Positions 11,750 through 23,403 are shown, counted from the first letter of the stretch. The stretch is DNA of 42,500 nt from Glandiceps talaboti (GCF_964340395.1 NC_135567.1:10944484-10986983); one strand, 5' to 3'. Numbers and translations: made by a program. The notes: generated by a model not told the origin, from the sequence alone.

Positions 11750-14700
11750 CATTAATTGCAATTTCTCAAGATTGAAATATTATTGCCATCTAGTATGATG
11801 CAGGAAACTCATAGTACAAATGAATCTGTCAAGTTTTGGGGCAATCAACTTAGAAGTCATATGGAATTTTCACACGGTACAAACTTGAGTAGAGGTGTGG
11901 TGACCATTTTTAGAAATCTAGATTTCAATATTAGAACTTCCTTTGCAGACCCACAGGGTAGATTTATTATTATTGATACTTATATTGCAGAGAAGCACTT
12001 TATTTTGGTGAATTCATATGCACCGAATGATCAATGCAATCATGTCAAGTTTCTAAAGGACTTATTATCCACTTTAAAGGATTTTGTTTCTGACCCTTTT
12101 TCAAGTATAGTATGGGTCGGTGACCACAATGTTGCATTAAATTAGACAGATATGGAGGAAATCCAAGTCCATGGAAACAATCGATCATAGGGATGAGAGA
12201 AATAATGGAAAGCTTTGAATTAGTTGATATATGGAGAGTATTATTGAACCCAGATAAGAAAACATTCACATGGAAGCGATTCCACCCTAAATTGGTAATG
12301 AGCAGAATTGACTATTTTCTGACAAGCGATAACTTACAGTCAGTAATTACTGGGACGTCGACAGTACCGTGGGTATGTTCGGACCACTCGGCTGCAGTGT
12401 TGTTAATGAAATGGGAAGAGACGAAAAGAGGCCCATCATACTGGAAGTTTGATAACAGTCTCCTGAGAGATTCAGATTACATTGAACTAATGGAAGAAAA
12501 CCTTACACAATGGACAAGTAATCCAGAGTTCCTTGACCCTGGGATGGAGTGGGACTGGATGAAATTTAAAACTAAAAATGTCTCTATGGAGTATAGTAAA
12601 AAGAAAGCTAAGGAAAGAAGAGAAAAGATCGATAAACGTGAACATAACATACAGGAGATGGAGGATTTCTTGACAACTGACCCCGGACCCGAGATAACTC
12701 AGCAGTGTCTAAATTTCAGAGAGGAACTTCAGACGGAAATGGATCATGTTACAGAGGGGTGTATTATAGGATCAAGATGTAATTGGTATGAACTGGGGGA
12801 AATGGATCATGTTACAGAGGGGTGTATTATCAGATCAAGATGTAATTTGTATGAACTGGGGGTGTATTATCAGATCAAGATGTAATTGGTATGAATTGGG
12901 GGTGTATTATCAGATCAAGATGTAATTGGTATGAACTGGTGGAAATGGATCATGTTACAGAGGGGTGTATTATCAGATCAGATCAAGATGTAATTGGTAT
13001 GAACTGGGGGTGTATTATCAGATCAAGATGTAATTGGTATGAACTGGGGTTGTATTATCAGATCAAGATGTAATTGCTATGAACTGGGGGAAATGGATCA
13101 TGTTACAGAGGGGTGTATTATCAGATCAGATCAAGATGTAATTGGTATGAACTGGGGGTGTATTATCAGATCAAGATGTAATTGGTATGAACTGGGGGTG
13201 TATTATCAGATCAAGATGTAATTGCTATGAACTGGGGGAAATGGATCATGTTACAGAGGGGTGTATTATCAGATCAAGATATAGTTGGTATGAACTGGGG
13301 GTGTATTATCAGATCAAGATGTAATTGGTATGAACTGGGGGTGTATTATCAGATCAAGATGTAATTGGTATGAACTGGGGAAAAAAAACAAGTATTTCCT
13401 AAGTTTGGAGAAATCAAACTGTCAAAGGTCACAAATCAACACATTGTTGTCATCAAAAAACAATATAGTTCTAAAGAAACCTGATGAAATAAGGCAGGAA
13501 ATTAAAGAGTTTTATAATGACTTGTATTCAACAAAGATTACTTCAGAGAATCATAGAGAGCATGAAAATTTATTTATCCAAAATCTAAGTGTCCCAAAAC
13601 TGTCCCAGGAGGAGGCTGATCTGTGTGAGGGGCTAATTACTTTGGAAGAAGCAAAGGTAGAATTGAATGCCCTACCAAATAATAAAACACCAGGTAATGA
13701 TGGACTGACGGCAGAGTTTTATAAGCAATTCTGGAAATTTCTGGGTCCTAATTTGGTTATGGCATTGAACAGTGGCTTCCGAAAAGGAGAATTTTAACCA
13801 TCACAAAGACAGTGTGTAATCATTCTTTTGGAAAAATCGGGAAAAGATAGAAGATATATAAAAAAAATGGAGACCAGTTTCATTACTCAATACGGACTAT
13901 AAAATTGGGACTAAGTGTTTGGCAAAGATAGTTGAGAAGGTACTTCCAAAGATAATACATGAAACCCAATCAGCTTTCATTGACAATAGGTATATAGGAG
14001 ATGTTATAAGACTGATTGAAAGTGTCGTGTTATATACACAGGAGATGAATTTACCGGGTATACTATTAACAGTGGACTTTGAAAAGGCTTTTGACAGCCT
14101 AGAATGGAGTTTTCTGTTAAATTCACTCAAGGCTTGGAGCAGACTTTATTCAGTGGGTGCAAGCACTTTATACAAACACGCAAAGCTGTGTGATGAACAA
14201 AGGTACAACTACGGGTTATTTCCCACTGGGTAGGGGAGTGAGACAAGGGGACTGTATCTCTCCAACTCTCTTCATCTTAAGTTTAGAGATTTTTCTGATT
14301 ACACTACAATGTCAGTATCAAAGGCATAAATATAGGGAACAGGAGATCAAAAATGCGTCCTTTGCCGATGATTTGACCTGTTTCCTTCATGATATAAGGT
14401 CAGCAAAAAACCTATTCCGTCTATTAGATAAGTTTAAAATTGTTTCAGGATTAAAGTTAAATTATGAAAAATCAGAAGCATTGTGGTTGGGGACAAAGAA
14501 ACACTGTAAAAGTACACCCCTACGGGTTAAGTGGCCTAAGGAACCGATTAAAATAGTGGGCATTTATGTGTCTTACGACAAAGACACGGCCAACAACTTG
14601 AAGGTTGTCGGTCCAGTGGAAAAATTAAAGAAGTGCCTTAACTTTTGGAAAACCAGAGATCTTACCCTGTTGGGAAGAATTCAGATTATTAAAACAACGG

Positions 14701-16083
14701 GGCTTTCTAGGATTCAGTATATGTTGACCTTAACTGATATTCCCCAAACAAGACTGAAAGAAATAAACAAACTGCTATATAGTTTCTTGTGGAGAGTACT
14801 CGACAAGATTGCAAGACACACAATGGTGGGGAAAAAGGGATGGGGACTTGATATGCCTGACATATTTGCCATGTACAAAGCAGTGAGGATTAACTGGATC
14901 AGGAGATACTGTGATGAAACCACAAAACACCCTTGGAAATTATTTTTACATAGAATTTTAAAGTTAGTCGGGGAATGAAGGTATTATTGCAATGTAATTG
15001 TGACGTAGATTTGCTAGACAGAAAAATCCCAGGTTTCTTCCACGGCATGTTAAAGGCATGGTCTCATCTTAGCATAGAAATGCCCCCCCAGGGAAAATGA
15101 GGTATCCGCAAAGAAAACACTCATCTGGAATAACAAGGGACATTTTAATTGCGGGTAAAACAGTATTTTATATTGAATTTGCAAACGTCAACATTTGGTA
15201 TGTGGAGCAGTTATATGGGGAGGATGGACAAAAGGTAGCTTGGGAATATGTGCAAAATAAAAGGAGTTCCTGGTCCTCAATACTGCGATGGTAAGCTTTA
15301 TTTTGGTAGGGAGTCTCTTCCATTGAACCACTGTACAACAAGAATAATTGTGCAAAGAATACTTGAAAATGTATTTGTTCGACCAAGAGCAGAAGGGTAC
15401 TTTACATGAGTGTTTGAGGGGAGAATTGACTTATGGGAAACGATATATCAATTGCCAATGAAGATTACTATAGAAACAAAACTTAGGGAATTTCAATTCA
15501 AGATATTACATAATATTTTAGCCACAAATGTTAAACCGTGCAAAATGAAACCACCAAAGGTTGACAATCCACGGTGTACATTCTGTAAGAATGACGAAGA
15601 GACACTGCTCCACTTGTTCTGTGAGTGTGAACAGGTACAGTTATTTTGGGAAAGTGTTTTCATGGTATGGGGCAGAAAATTAGATTTGCATTGTAGACCA
15701 AAAGACTGGCAAATAATCCTTGGAGATTCAATTTATCGTGTCTTGTAAATTTTCTTATACTGCTTGGCAAGAGATATATCTACATCTGTCGATGTAAAAA
15801 AGAGACATTGGACTTTAGAGCATATAAGAACTATGTACAATCAATACAGAAAATTGAGTATAATATTGCAAATAGGAGGCATAAGCTCAACTCACACATA
15901 AAGAAATGGGGAAGTTATCTAAAGCACATTGTCCAAGACTCAGCATTAAGTAGGGAATAGAAAAATAAGTTTGAATTCTGTAAAGAAATCAGTTTGTGTT
16001 TTATCCAGATACTGTAAATACCTGCCTTGTATAACTTCTTTTTTACTCCAATAAAAAAAATATTTTAAATACAAAAAAAAAAA
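11750..16083 (+). mobile_element. L1/Tx1-like LINE, 5'-truncated, decayed ORF2
   Basis: Domains lie in normal ORF2 order. The APE endonuclease runs from about 11790 to 12420 with MQETHS, GVVTIF, LVNSYAPN, WVGDHNVALN and a terminal CSDHSA motif. The reverse transcriptase runs from about 13380 to 14980 with NNKTPGNDGLTAEFYKQFW, TVDFEKAFDSLEW, GVRQGDCISPTLF, the catalytic FADD (about 14362) and SGLKLNYEKSEALW. A C-terminal part follows with CTFCKNDEETLLHLFCEC near 15575-15630. A-rich sequence closes the element at about 16050-16083. Frame breaks at about 12144, 13797, 14230 and 14977, plus a tandem expansion at 12739-13380, make it inactive. The catalytic residues remain, so it is fairly young. 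No ORF1 or 5' UTR is present. Confidence 0.9.
12739..13380 (+). repeat. Minisatellite inside LINE ORF2
   Basis: Roughly a dozen tandem units cover the codons for the conserved GCIIRSRCNWYELGEK segment between endonuclease and RT. The basic unit is 40 bp (GTGTATTATCAGATCAAGAT followed by GTAATTGGTATGAACTGGGG). Some units are longer, with an added AAATGGATCATGTTACAGAG segment or a duplicated CAGAT. Forty is not a multiple of three, so each unit shifts the reading frame. The flanking LINE coding sequence is otherwise contiguous. Confidence 0.95.
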
Positions 16084-16180
16084 CATGTTTCAATATTTGA
16101 ATTGCAAGTTTAGCTTGTGCTTTCAATATTGTAGAAATGTTTTGTAGGACAAATTGTTTCCCTTTGGTGAAACGTGATCC

Positions 16181-16295
16181 ATGGCAGGGGAATTAAATGA
16201 TGAATTACGTTGCTTTGCATCAGTTTTAAAATGTCACAACTATTTGTCCGATGTGTTAATTTCCCATAAGATTAGCCATAAAGCAAATTTTCACG
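16181..16295 (+). CDS. Candidate first coding exon, unknown product
   Basis: An ATG in good context (GATCCATGG) opens a frame of 38 codons starting MAGELNDELRCFASVLKC. It ends exactly at a consensus donor, CACG|GTAAGT (16295/16296), phase 1. No domain is recognised, there is no signal peptide, and no continuing exon was found. It lies about 100 bases beyond the end of the L1-like LINE, so it may be a piece of another element or chance. Confidence 0.2.
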
Positions 16296-17052
16296 GTAAG
16301 TGATCCATGCTAATTATGATATTAGGAGTGTTTTCATTTAGATAAGAGTAGATGAATGGACAAGACGTCTTTATTTAGTCAATAAAGAGAAAATTGTATA
16401 CAAGTGGAAGAGAGCAAAGTAGTCAGAGAAGAAGAAAAAAGGCTTTAAATCATCAAAAATATCACGCAAGATAAGTTGTATTGCTTCACAAAAATTTATC
16501 ATTCAATTCATAAATCAATCAATAAATCGATCTCAATCGATCAATGTATTACTTATAACAAACACATAATGAACTCATTGCACTAAATGGCTAATTTGTC
16601 ATTTATCATGTTTCTGTTACTTAATTTTTTTTGTTTTTGTTTTATTTCTCAATCCTCAAAATCATCATGATTTGAAAATCAGGTGGAATGAAAAAATGAA
16701 AATTCTAGTTTGTCACGTGATCTAATTCAAATATGGCCCAGACCACGAAAATAAGTATAGCGGCAACCTAGCGTCACATGACTATTCATTAAAATGGTAC
16801 AGTTACATTTCAATGTTACAGTTCCTGCTTCATAAATTCATTAATCATTACGCTTGGTTGTAATGCTTTGCTGGTCTGGCACTCGCTATTACTGTATAGT
16901 ATAATCTACACAAGCAAAATTAATCATATTAATGTTTTTTTTGAAGAATACAACGGTGGTCTCTTTAAAATAGGGGCATGGAAATAGACAAACCTGGTCA
17001 AGATAACATCTGCTGTACACATAGAAATATTAAGCAAGTTACTAGTAGATGT

Positions 17053-17053
<1 letters not shown>

Positions 17054-17093
<40 letters not shown>
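17054..17093. repeat. (AATC)n microsatellite
   Basis: About ten CAAT/AATC tetranucleotides. Confidence 0.9.
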
Positions 17094-17094
<1 letters not shown>

Positions 17095-17842
17095 GACATT
17101 TTATAGCGAAATAGAAATAAGCCAATACGACGTAATGTTCTATGGTGCTGAACAGGAACAATAGTAGACAATCTAAAAAGTTAGAGAAAGCTCTTACAAA
17201 CAGGCGTGTCTGGATATTTTTCTCGAATCAAATTTATCGACAATTGAGGAAGAGCGAAGTTCAACTGGTATACTCTTCCATAAGACTGGTGCTGCTCTTT
17301 GAACGCACGCTCACCGAATGCATTTGTGTTGCAGCAGTTTCACACCTTTGAACCGTACTCTCAGTTACCAAGCGACACTACTTCACTTCAGGATCGCGTG
17401 GAGCATTTTAGAAATCTGGAGCATTTCAGAAATCCGTTGTGTAAGGAGGAAAGTGGTCATTGCCGAGATTTTTGATAACCACTGATTCGACGAAAATGCC
17501 TCCAAATTTCCATTTTCATTAACTCTGAATATATTTAACATATATAACAGTTGAAACATTTTGAAAATCGTCTGTTAGTAGATTAACCAAAATACTCCCA
17601 TCGAGAGTTTCTCCCGTGTGATTTTACAACAGAGATATACTATGGGTTATCCACTCCGCAGTAACAATCACTGCTTTTGTAATGCCTCAGAAACTATGCT
17701 GGGAAATAGACTATTTAGCCTATACTGTTTGAACCCTTGCCCAGGGGTAGGTAAAAAATCTAACAATCTTAGACACAGTATTGCAAATTGGCCGATGAGA
17801 GCTCTTTTTCGTCAAGATGCAAGAGGTCTTTCAGAAACTTAC

Positions 17843-17986
17843 GTATTGATGACTTCTTATAGCATTTGTCTTTCATAGGGTCAAAGCAACAGTCAACGTT
17901 TTGACAGGAATCCGGCGAAGGCATTAGTCCATTTTCTCGTATCATGCATAACTCCCTCTCATTGGGTATTATCATACAAAGGTCAT
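17843..17986 (-). CDS. Trefoil (P-type) domain exon of the mosaic gene
   Basis: This is an internal exon of 144 nt (48 codons), phase 1-1. The acceptor is CCTCTCTGTGCAG above 17986 and the donor is C|GTAAGT at 17843/17842. The translation is a complete P-type trefoil domain: first cysteine in DLCMIIPNEREL, then C after the invariant R-x-x, C-QNVD-CCFDP with the diagnostic double cysteine and aromatic residue, and a closing CY, giving six cysteines. The C2-C3 loop is longer than in TFF peptides (13 residues) and C5-C6 is shorter (7). Trefoil domains occur in mucin-associated peptides, zona pellucida proteins and glycosidases. Here the domain stands between the signal-peptide exon and the discoidin-like exons on the same strand and in the same phase. 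Domain identity is firm; the gene linkage is inferred. Confidence 0.9.
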
Positions 17987-19389
17987 CTGCACAGAGAGGT
18001 GTAAATAACATTATGTGTTAGTTGAAGTGAATATAGCTGCATTAATTGTAGTTTTGTTTTTGTTTACAGTGCTTGTCATGCTAGTTCATATTTTATGTTG
18101 TTGTGACTCGCCATTTTCGTTAATTTTTTTCTCTCACAGGGTTTGCAAACCAAACAAAGCTATCATTATGTTAAAAAGGATGGGTAAAATCTCTCTGCAG
18201 ATACTTCCATAGTTTTCTCATAAAAATAGTCAATTCACTTGCTTCAATACCAACGTTCACTACGTAAATACGCGAATCGGTTCATTTTATGTAAAGTTCG
18301 AAACGGCAACACATACTCCGAAACACATCACAGGAATCCTACTCGGCAGTCTATTACGATGTCGTGCTATTGTATGGTGCATGCCCGGTATTGGTCAACA
18401 TGTCCACATAATTGAACATGTTAGATGAAAAGTCGAGAATGCAGTACGCCACTTGAAAATAACACTGAGGAAGTATTAATTTGAGCGAGAACGACGCAGT
18501 TACAATCAGAGACATGGGATATGCTCGACTTTCAAAGAGGGGAAGGATATTGTCTTACAAAAACACGGTTTAAAATTGTGTTCATGATCCTGAACATATT
18601 TTGAATGGGAGCTTACACTCGGCGATCTGTAGCGGTTGTAGCGTATCACCGAGAGCGACGTTGTGACGCCGCTACAGTACCGCATCTCAAGTGAACCCTG
18701 CAGTTCAATAGTCACAATTTAGAATTCATGGTTTTCACCTTTATAAAATTGTCAAAATGATAAAGTTGTTTCCCCACTCTTCACATTTATTTTTAATATT
18801 CTATGATTATTTTGGGTTATTATTGTCTCGACATTTAATGATATTTACTTGAACAAGTGTCGATTATGAGATAAATTACTTCGTTTTCAGTAAATGAATA
18901 GTTGAAGATTTGATTATGTGTCTAACAGCATTTTAATATAACTGTTCAGCAACAAATCAAATTTGTCGAATGAGATACTATTGAGCAGCACTTCAATTGG
19001 TGAACAAATTATAATATTTTCAAGGCATAAGCTGATGGACAACTAAAATGCTAATATTTTTGTGAGTAATCTTTTGATTAATTGGTATGACCTGCTGAAT
19101 CCATTGTTTAGTTTCAAACATGCATTAAACCCGTCAAATATTATTTCCATGGAAACACAAACCGGTTGTCGAATGTGTTACTTAACTGTGACCAACATTT
19201 TTGTGTTCAATCTTTCGTTCAAAAGTACATTCCTGTTAAAGGAGGTCGTGTTTATTCATTTTTTTAGATTTCTCTTAAACAATTCATAGGATTAATTGTG
19301 TTTTGTTGAGGTATAGACTTACTTCTTTCGGTATTCATGACAAAATATTGAATGTTTTAAGGTCAACTTATTTGCTGGAGTCATATGTT
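17987..19389. other. Intron-like sequence, nothing recognised
   Basis: Short open frames on both strands (18015-18212, 18506-18715, 19062-19289) show no domains, splice support or codon pattern. Nothing else is visible. Confidence 0.4.
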
Positions 19390-19915
19390 CGTTGTAAAAG
19401 TGGCTTTAAATTAACTAAATTATAGACAAAACGTTAGTTTAGCTGAGTTTCGCTGCTCGACTCATAAATTGAACATTGCGGTAGGCCGCCACCTTCAACA
19501 ACATGTATCGCAGAGATTTTGTTTGTATTGTAAAAAGAAATTAACAATATACTTGTTCTCGAAGATGAATATCATTTTTTATTTATCTGTCCACTTTATG
19601 TTGAACTTAGAATAACCTTTTTTTAAAAGCACACAGAAGAACAAATCCAACCGTTTACAGTCTAGTCCGTTTAATATCATCCTAGGATCAGACCACCATT
19701 AAAAAGCCGTCTGTATATCTTATTAAAGCTTTCAAGTTGTGAGAAACAGTTGACACATGAGGTGTTTCTGTAGAGTTTATTCATACAGATATAGTTTTTT
19801 CCAAAATATTTCGTTTTATGTAAATTTTGTATTTCTGTTACAGTTATTGTGGATAGTTGATTTGTACGATTGGCTGAGGCCTTGTAGTAGATTTCAATAA
19901 ACTTAAATCTAAACC
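19390..19915 (+). mobile_element. LINE 3' remnant (CR1/L2-like C-terminus)
   Basis: A decayed frame-broken copy of the same type of ORF2 C-terminus as at 9658-10571: an AEFRCSTHKLNIAVGRH-like stretch, RFCLYCKKK, then EDEYHFLFICPLYVELRI. The 3' end is AATAAACTTAAATCTAAACC. No functional reading frame is left. Confidence 0.6.
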
Positions 19916-20162
19916 TAAAGTAAAGTCAGGATTGTAATTCATCATAAACTATTGAAATGTATTTCCGATGGAATACAAATGAATTTAAATATGATAAATG
20001 TAATGAGGTTTAATGAAATTTTACAAACTGTAAGATATCAGTTCTGTGATGGTATATCCAAGTGATATTAATTTAGTGTAAAATTATAACCAATTGCCAG
20101 GAAACGAAGCTACCATAGACCAGCATACATTGGTTTTAGTTTTATTCTGGAAATATACATAC

Positions 20163-20290
20163 TGTCAGTAGAAGAAACGTCAAACACCTGACAGTCAACG
20201 AATGTTGTCTTTAAAAAATGCCGAAAATCACAATACAAAATACTTCAAATGTCGTCTTCATCTCGTATTTTCTTAACTTAAAACAGACAT
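20163..20290 (-). pseudogene. Frameshifted copy of the signal-peptide exon
   Basis: Aligns throughout with the intact exon at 22941-23067 and keeps a consensus donor (A|GTATGT at 20163/20162). The first ATG frame stops after five codons. From the second ATG (20261) the frame reads MKTTFEVFCIVIFGIF and then hits TAA, because one base is missing in the TTTTCTTGAAG region. Beyond the lesion the sequence still matches the FVECQ-FGVST part. It is probably a dead copy, unless transcription starts elsewhere. Confidence 0.7.
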
Positions 20291-20337
20291 AACCAGTCGG
20301 TTGCTTGTTCTGACTAACAAACTAACGAACTGAGAAC

Positions 20338-20351
20338 CACACCCTTTAAAA
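20338..20351 (-). promoter_or_regulatory. Promoter-like block of unit 1
   Basis: A TTTAAAGGGTGTGG block about 50 nt upstream of the ATG is conserved in all three tandem units, with an ACGTG(A)-type motif beside it. It is TATA-like by position only. Confidence 0.3.
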
Positions 20352-20615
20352 AATACGTGACATCTGGTGCTTTTTACAAATAGCTTTATTTTGCGAGTTC
20401 AGACAATGATAATACCGCTCGCAATGGCACTCATCGATTATTAAAAGAGATCTTAAGATCATAGTCTGGTCATGTCAGTGGATATTTTTTAAAGAAACCT
20501 GTGCCTACTAACTGTTGTCCTAGTTTGTCCCTTTTGTTTGTTTTTAAGTGTATGTAATCTCGCAAAAAAGATTCTATTGGGTATTACTAACACATTTAAG
20601 AAATAAATAATATGA

Positions 20616-20799
20616 CAGAACTCCATGGCCTCGCAATGGACGGTAGGGCATACGGAAGATATTTTCATGGTTGATTCATTTTATTCTGCCGCGTATTCTC
20701 ACGAGCGAAAGCGAGTGAAAATACAGCAGAATAAACCGAATCACGAGTGAAAATAAATTCTGTATGCCCTACCGTCCATTGCGAGGCAATGGGGTTCTG
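20616..20799. mobile_element. Foldback element, 184 bp
   Basis: Two arms of about 86 bases are close reverse complements, both starting CAGAACyCCATkGCCTCGCA (left arm read forward, right arm read as reverse complement) and continuing through ATGGACGGTAGGGCATAC. The loop is about 12 bases (GAGCGAAAGCGA). The flanks are AT-rich (AATAATATGA and TTATTATTAC). Present in units 1 and 2, absent at the matching place in unit 3. Confidence 0.85.
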
Positions 20800-21187
20800 T
20801 TATTATTACATATGTACTCCAAAAACGCAATAAACTGCAGGTGGGAAGGGCGAACAACATATTCGCATTAATATGTATCAGATCACCAGCTCATGTCATT
20901 CAGGTCAGGCAGAGGTCAGACACGTGAATTATGAGCGATGATTGGTTGTCAACAACAATAAGTATTGATATGCAAATTACGTGTTGACCTGCCTTCGCTA
21001 GCTAGCTGAGCTCCGCTGTGAGTCATTCACAAAACCAATCAGAAGAAATGAATACACGATTATTTTTGAAGTAGAAACAGATACATTACAATAGCGTGGT
21101 ATTCTTAGTGTCCTATATAATAGTAATTCAGCAAAAACTTTCAAAATGTACAATATTATAAAAGTTAGTCTTCATCAGAATCGGAAA

Positions 21188-21517
21188 AGATTACGGATTG
21201 TCTGCAGCGTTTTATAATGTAAGCACACTGACTAGAACTTTGGCAGAGCTGTTTCCGGCGACATGAAATGTGAAATTGAAAGATCCACCGCTAATATGTG
21301 TTTTCAAAACATTCCACATAATTGTAGGAATTGATTGACTGCGTTCTAGCTGGTTGATGGTCCTGAGAACGATGTCATCGGTGGTCGTAGACGCTGGCGC
21401 GTGCTTCGGGTCAGTTTTATTTTGTTGTTGATTATAAAATTCACTTTCAGAAAGTTCAAAGTAATTCAAATTAAACAAATCGTTTCTATGTTCAGAATCA
21501 ACCGAAGTATCTTCCAT
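21188..21517 (-). pseudogene. Small conserved ORF, unknown protein (copy 1)
   Basis: The ORF starts MEDTSVDSEHRNDLFNLNYF and includes TTTDDIVLRTINQLERSQSI and HISGGSFNFTFHVAG. A copy at 23943-24224 shares most of this and ends QSVIFSDYDDD. Copy 1 carries a roughly 10-base insertion near 21255 that throws it out of frame, so the matching SVIFSDSDED ending (to about 21173-21188) lies in another frame. Acidic serine-rich ends of this kind occur in transposon-encoded and nuclear proteins. The ORF travels with the foldback in units 1 and 2, so it is probably part of a mobile element. No family was recognised. Confidence 0.45.
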
Positions 21518-22099
21518 ATAGCAATATTATCATGATGTAATGTAGTGGTCGCCGGCAATATTTACTAACATAAAGTAGTTCGAAAAGTTGTTTAGTCATT
21601 TGCATAATCAACAGTGAAAATACCTTGCTAATTTGCATAGTTATTTGATAGCTAAGGCACTGATTTGCATAATTATTTGATACCTCAGAACTTGCGATGG
21701 TCGAGAAAAATAGTGAAATACCTTATGAACCAACAAAACATTGTTCAAAAAGTGTGTAACAACATGAAAGACTTTTGGATCTATTTTATCTCAATTTATC
21801 TCATTTGCATAGCCATCACTGAAAATACCGGTTTTATTTTTGACTGTTTATCAACGAACACAATTGTACATATGTAATGAAATAAAGTAAGCAACTTTGT
21901 GCCATATTTTCACTAGAGAGAGAATATTTTCATGTTCATAAAAATGTAGATTTGTTTATTACAAATAACATAATTGGTACAAATGGTATTTGATGTTAAA
22001 AGGGTTTACTGGTGAATGACAATTATTGATAATCTATTAATGGTTTGGTTTCAATTATACTATACTGAAGGAGTCAGAAAACCATAATAACCATTGTCC

Positions 22100-22630
22100 A
22101 CGTTGTGAGTAAAACCCACTAACTTCTGTTAATGAGGCCATATCTGTACAAGAAGTCAGTCATGCAATCGAAATGTGTGGCAATGGTAAGGGTCTTTTCC
22201 CGGATGGTTTTGTTGTTGTTGAGTTTGTTTACAGGTTTTTTTAGTTTATATGCAATATTGAAAAAAATACAAGGTTGTATGCTAAGTCCTCTCTTGTTTT
22301 CCTTATTTAGACATGAATTATCAAGGTACATGGATACAAATGAATCTGAGGTAATTTATGTAAATAAGGATTTCCTATCAATTAGTATTCTTATGTATGT
22401 AGATGACATTGCTGACACAGCTAATTTGCCTATTTGTACACAGTTTAGAATAACCCATCTCGAACGATTTTATAAGCAATGACAAATGGAAGCAAATTTC
22501 TCAAAATAAAAAAATTATGGTTTCAGAAAGGGTGGATTCCTTAGGACATATGAAAATGGTTATTTGTAAACAAGGCAATTGAAGTTGTTAAACAACATAA
22601 CTAGCTTGGTTTATTAATTTTGTAACGTTT
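22100..22630 (+). mobile_element. Decayed LINE RT fragment
   Basis: Two pieces of one RT domain are joined with an internal deletion. First comes VQEVSHAIEMCGNGKGLFPDG (the 'K-GK-pGPDG' motif, about 22130-22200). Then follow GCMLSPLLFSLF and ILMYVDDIADTA, where the catalytic box is YVDD (about 22397-22408). Stop codons follow. CR1/L2-like by motif. Confidence 0.7.
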
Positions 22631-22940
22631 GTCATTGACACCAGCTAAAACGAATTTTTATCTTAGTTGTTTTAATTCTTATATTTTAATAGGGGATGAA
22701 CAACGATTCTAATTCATTACAAACCAGTGAAATCAATTCCAATAAAACAAACACGAATTTAAATATGATCAATTTAATATGGTTTAAGGAAAGTCTTTTG
22801 GAACAGTACGTTTTTTTTCAGTAAGTTTTTGGAACGTAAGCACAAGTGATGTTAAGTTAATGTAAAATTATGATGAATTACTAAGAAAAGAAGAAACAGG
22901 GACCAGATGGCGATTTGTTTTCTTCCGGAAATATACGTAC

Positions 22941-23067
22941 CGTCATTAGTAGAAACGCCAAACTCCTGACATTCGACGAATGCTGTCTTCAAGAAAATAC
23001 CGAAAACCACAATACCAAACACATTGAAGGTCCTCTTCTTCTCGTCCATGTTTAACTTAACAGACAT
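22941..23067 (-). CDS. Signal-peptide first exon, intact copy
   Basis: Reads from ATG at 23067 (or the in-frame ATG at 23049) to a consensus donor G|GTACGT at 22941/22940, phase 1. The second start gives MDEKKRTFNVFGIVVFGIFL: a short basic n-region, a hydrophobic core (VFGIVVFGIFL), then KTAFVEC-QEFG with a plausible cleavage site before QEFG. This is a secretory signal exon. Phase 1 at its end fits the phase-1 trefoil, discoidin-like, kringle and EGF exons downstream on the same strand, so it is the best candidate for the 5' coding exon of the mosaic gene. The promoter-like block sits 48-59 nt upstream. The two sister copies are broken, so this copy is likely the working one. Confidence 0.7.
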
Positions 23068-23114
23068 GACACTTGTGTGCTTGTCTGGCTAATAAACTGA
23101 CAAACAGAGAACCG

Positions 23115-23126
23115 CACCCTTTAAAA
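23115..23126 (-). promoter_or_regulatory. Promoter-like block of unit 2
   Basis: TTTTAAAGGGTG lies upstream of the intact signal-peptide exon, conserved in sequence and spacing with units 1 and 3. A second conserved block, AAAAGCTCCAGATGTCAC, follows further upstream. The TATA-like role is inferred from position. Confidence 0.35.
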
Positions 23127-23403
23127 CAAGTGACATCTGGAGCTTTTTAAAAATAGCTTTTTTGCGACTTCTCTAAGGCGATTTCCAATGATATAATCGC
23201 TCGCAATGGCACTCATCGATTATTAAAAGAGATCTTGAGATCGTAGTCTGGTCATGTAAGTGGATATTTTTTAAAGAACGCTGTGCCTATTTACTGTTGT
23301 CCTAATTTATCCCTTTTGTTTGTTTTAAAGTGTATGTAATCTCGAAAAAAAGGTTCTATTGGGTAATACTAACACATTTAAGAAATAAATAATATGAAAA
23401 AAA

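Larger units (their letters stand above)
16084..17842. other. Intron-like sequence
   Basis: Contains an (AATC)n tract (17054-17093) and a candidate plus-strand first exon (16181-16295), listed separately. Otherwise no exon or repeat family was recognised. Confidence 0.4.
19930..22050. repeat. Tandem unit 1 of the signal-peptide exon array
   Basis: Homologous to 22690-24525 (unit 2, shifted by about 2.78 kb) and in part to 24526-25060 (unit 3). In plus-strand order, unit 1 contains the signal-peptide exon copy (20163-20290), the promoter-like block, the foldback (20616-20799), a small minus-strand ORF (21188-21517) and a closing block at 21880-22050. Copies differ by many substitutions and indels, so the duplication is not recent. 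Confidence 0.8.

Noticed and set aside
17142-17351. Minus-strand stretch before a GTGAGC donor-like site near 17318
   Set aside because: The phase-1 frame contains a stop and no acceptor lies between the stop and the donor.
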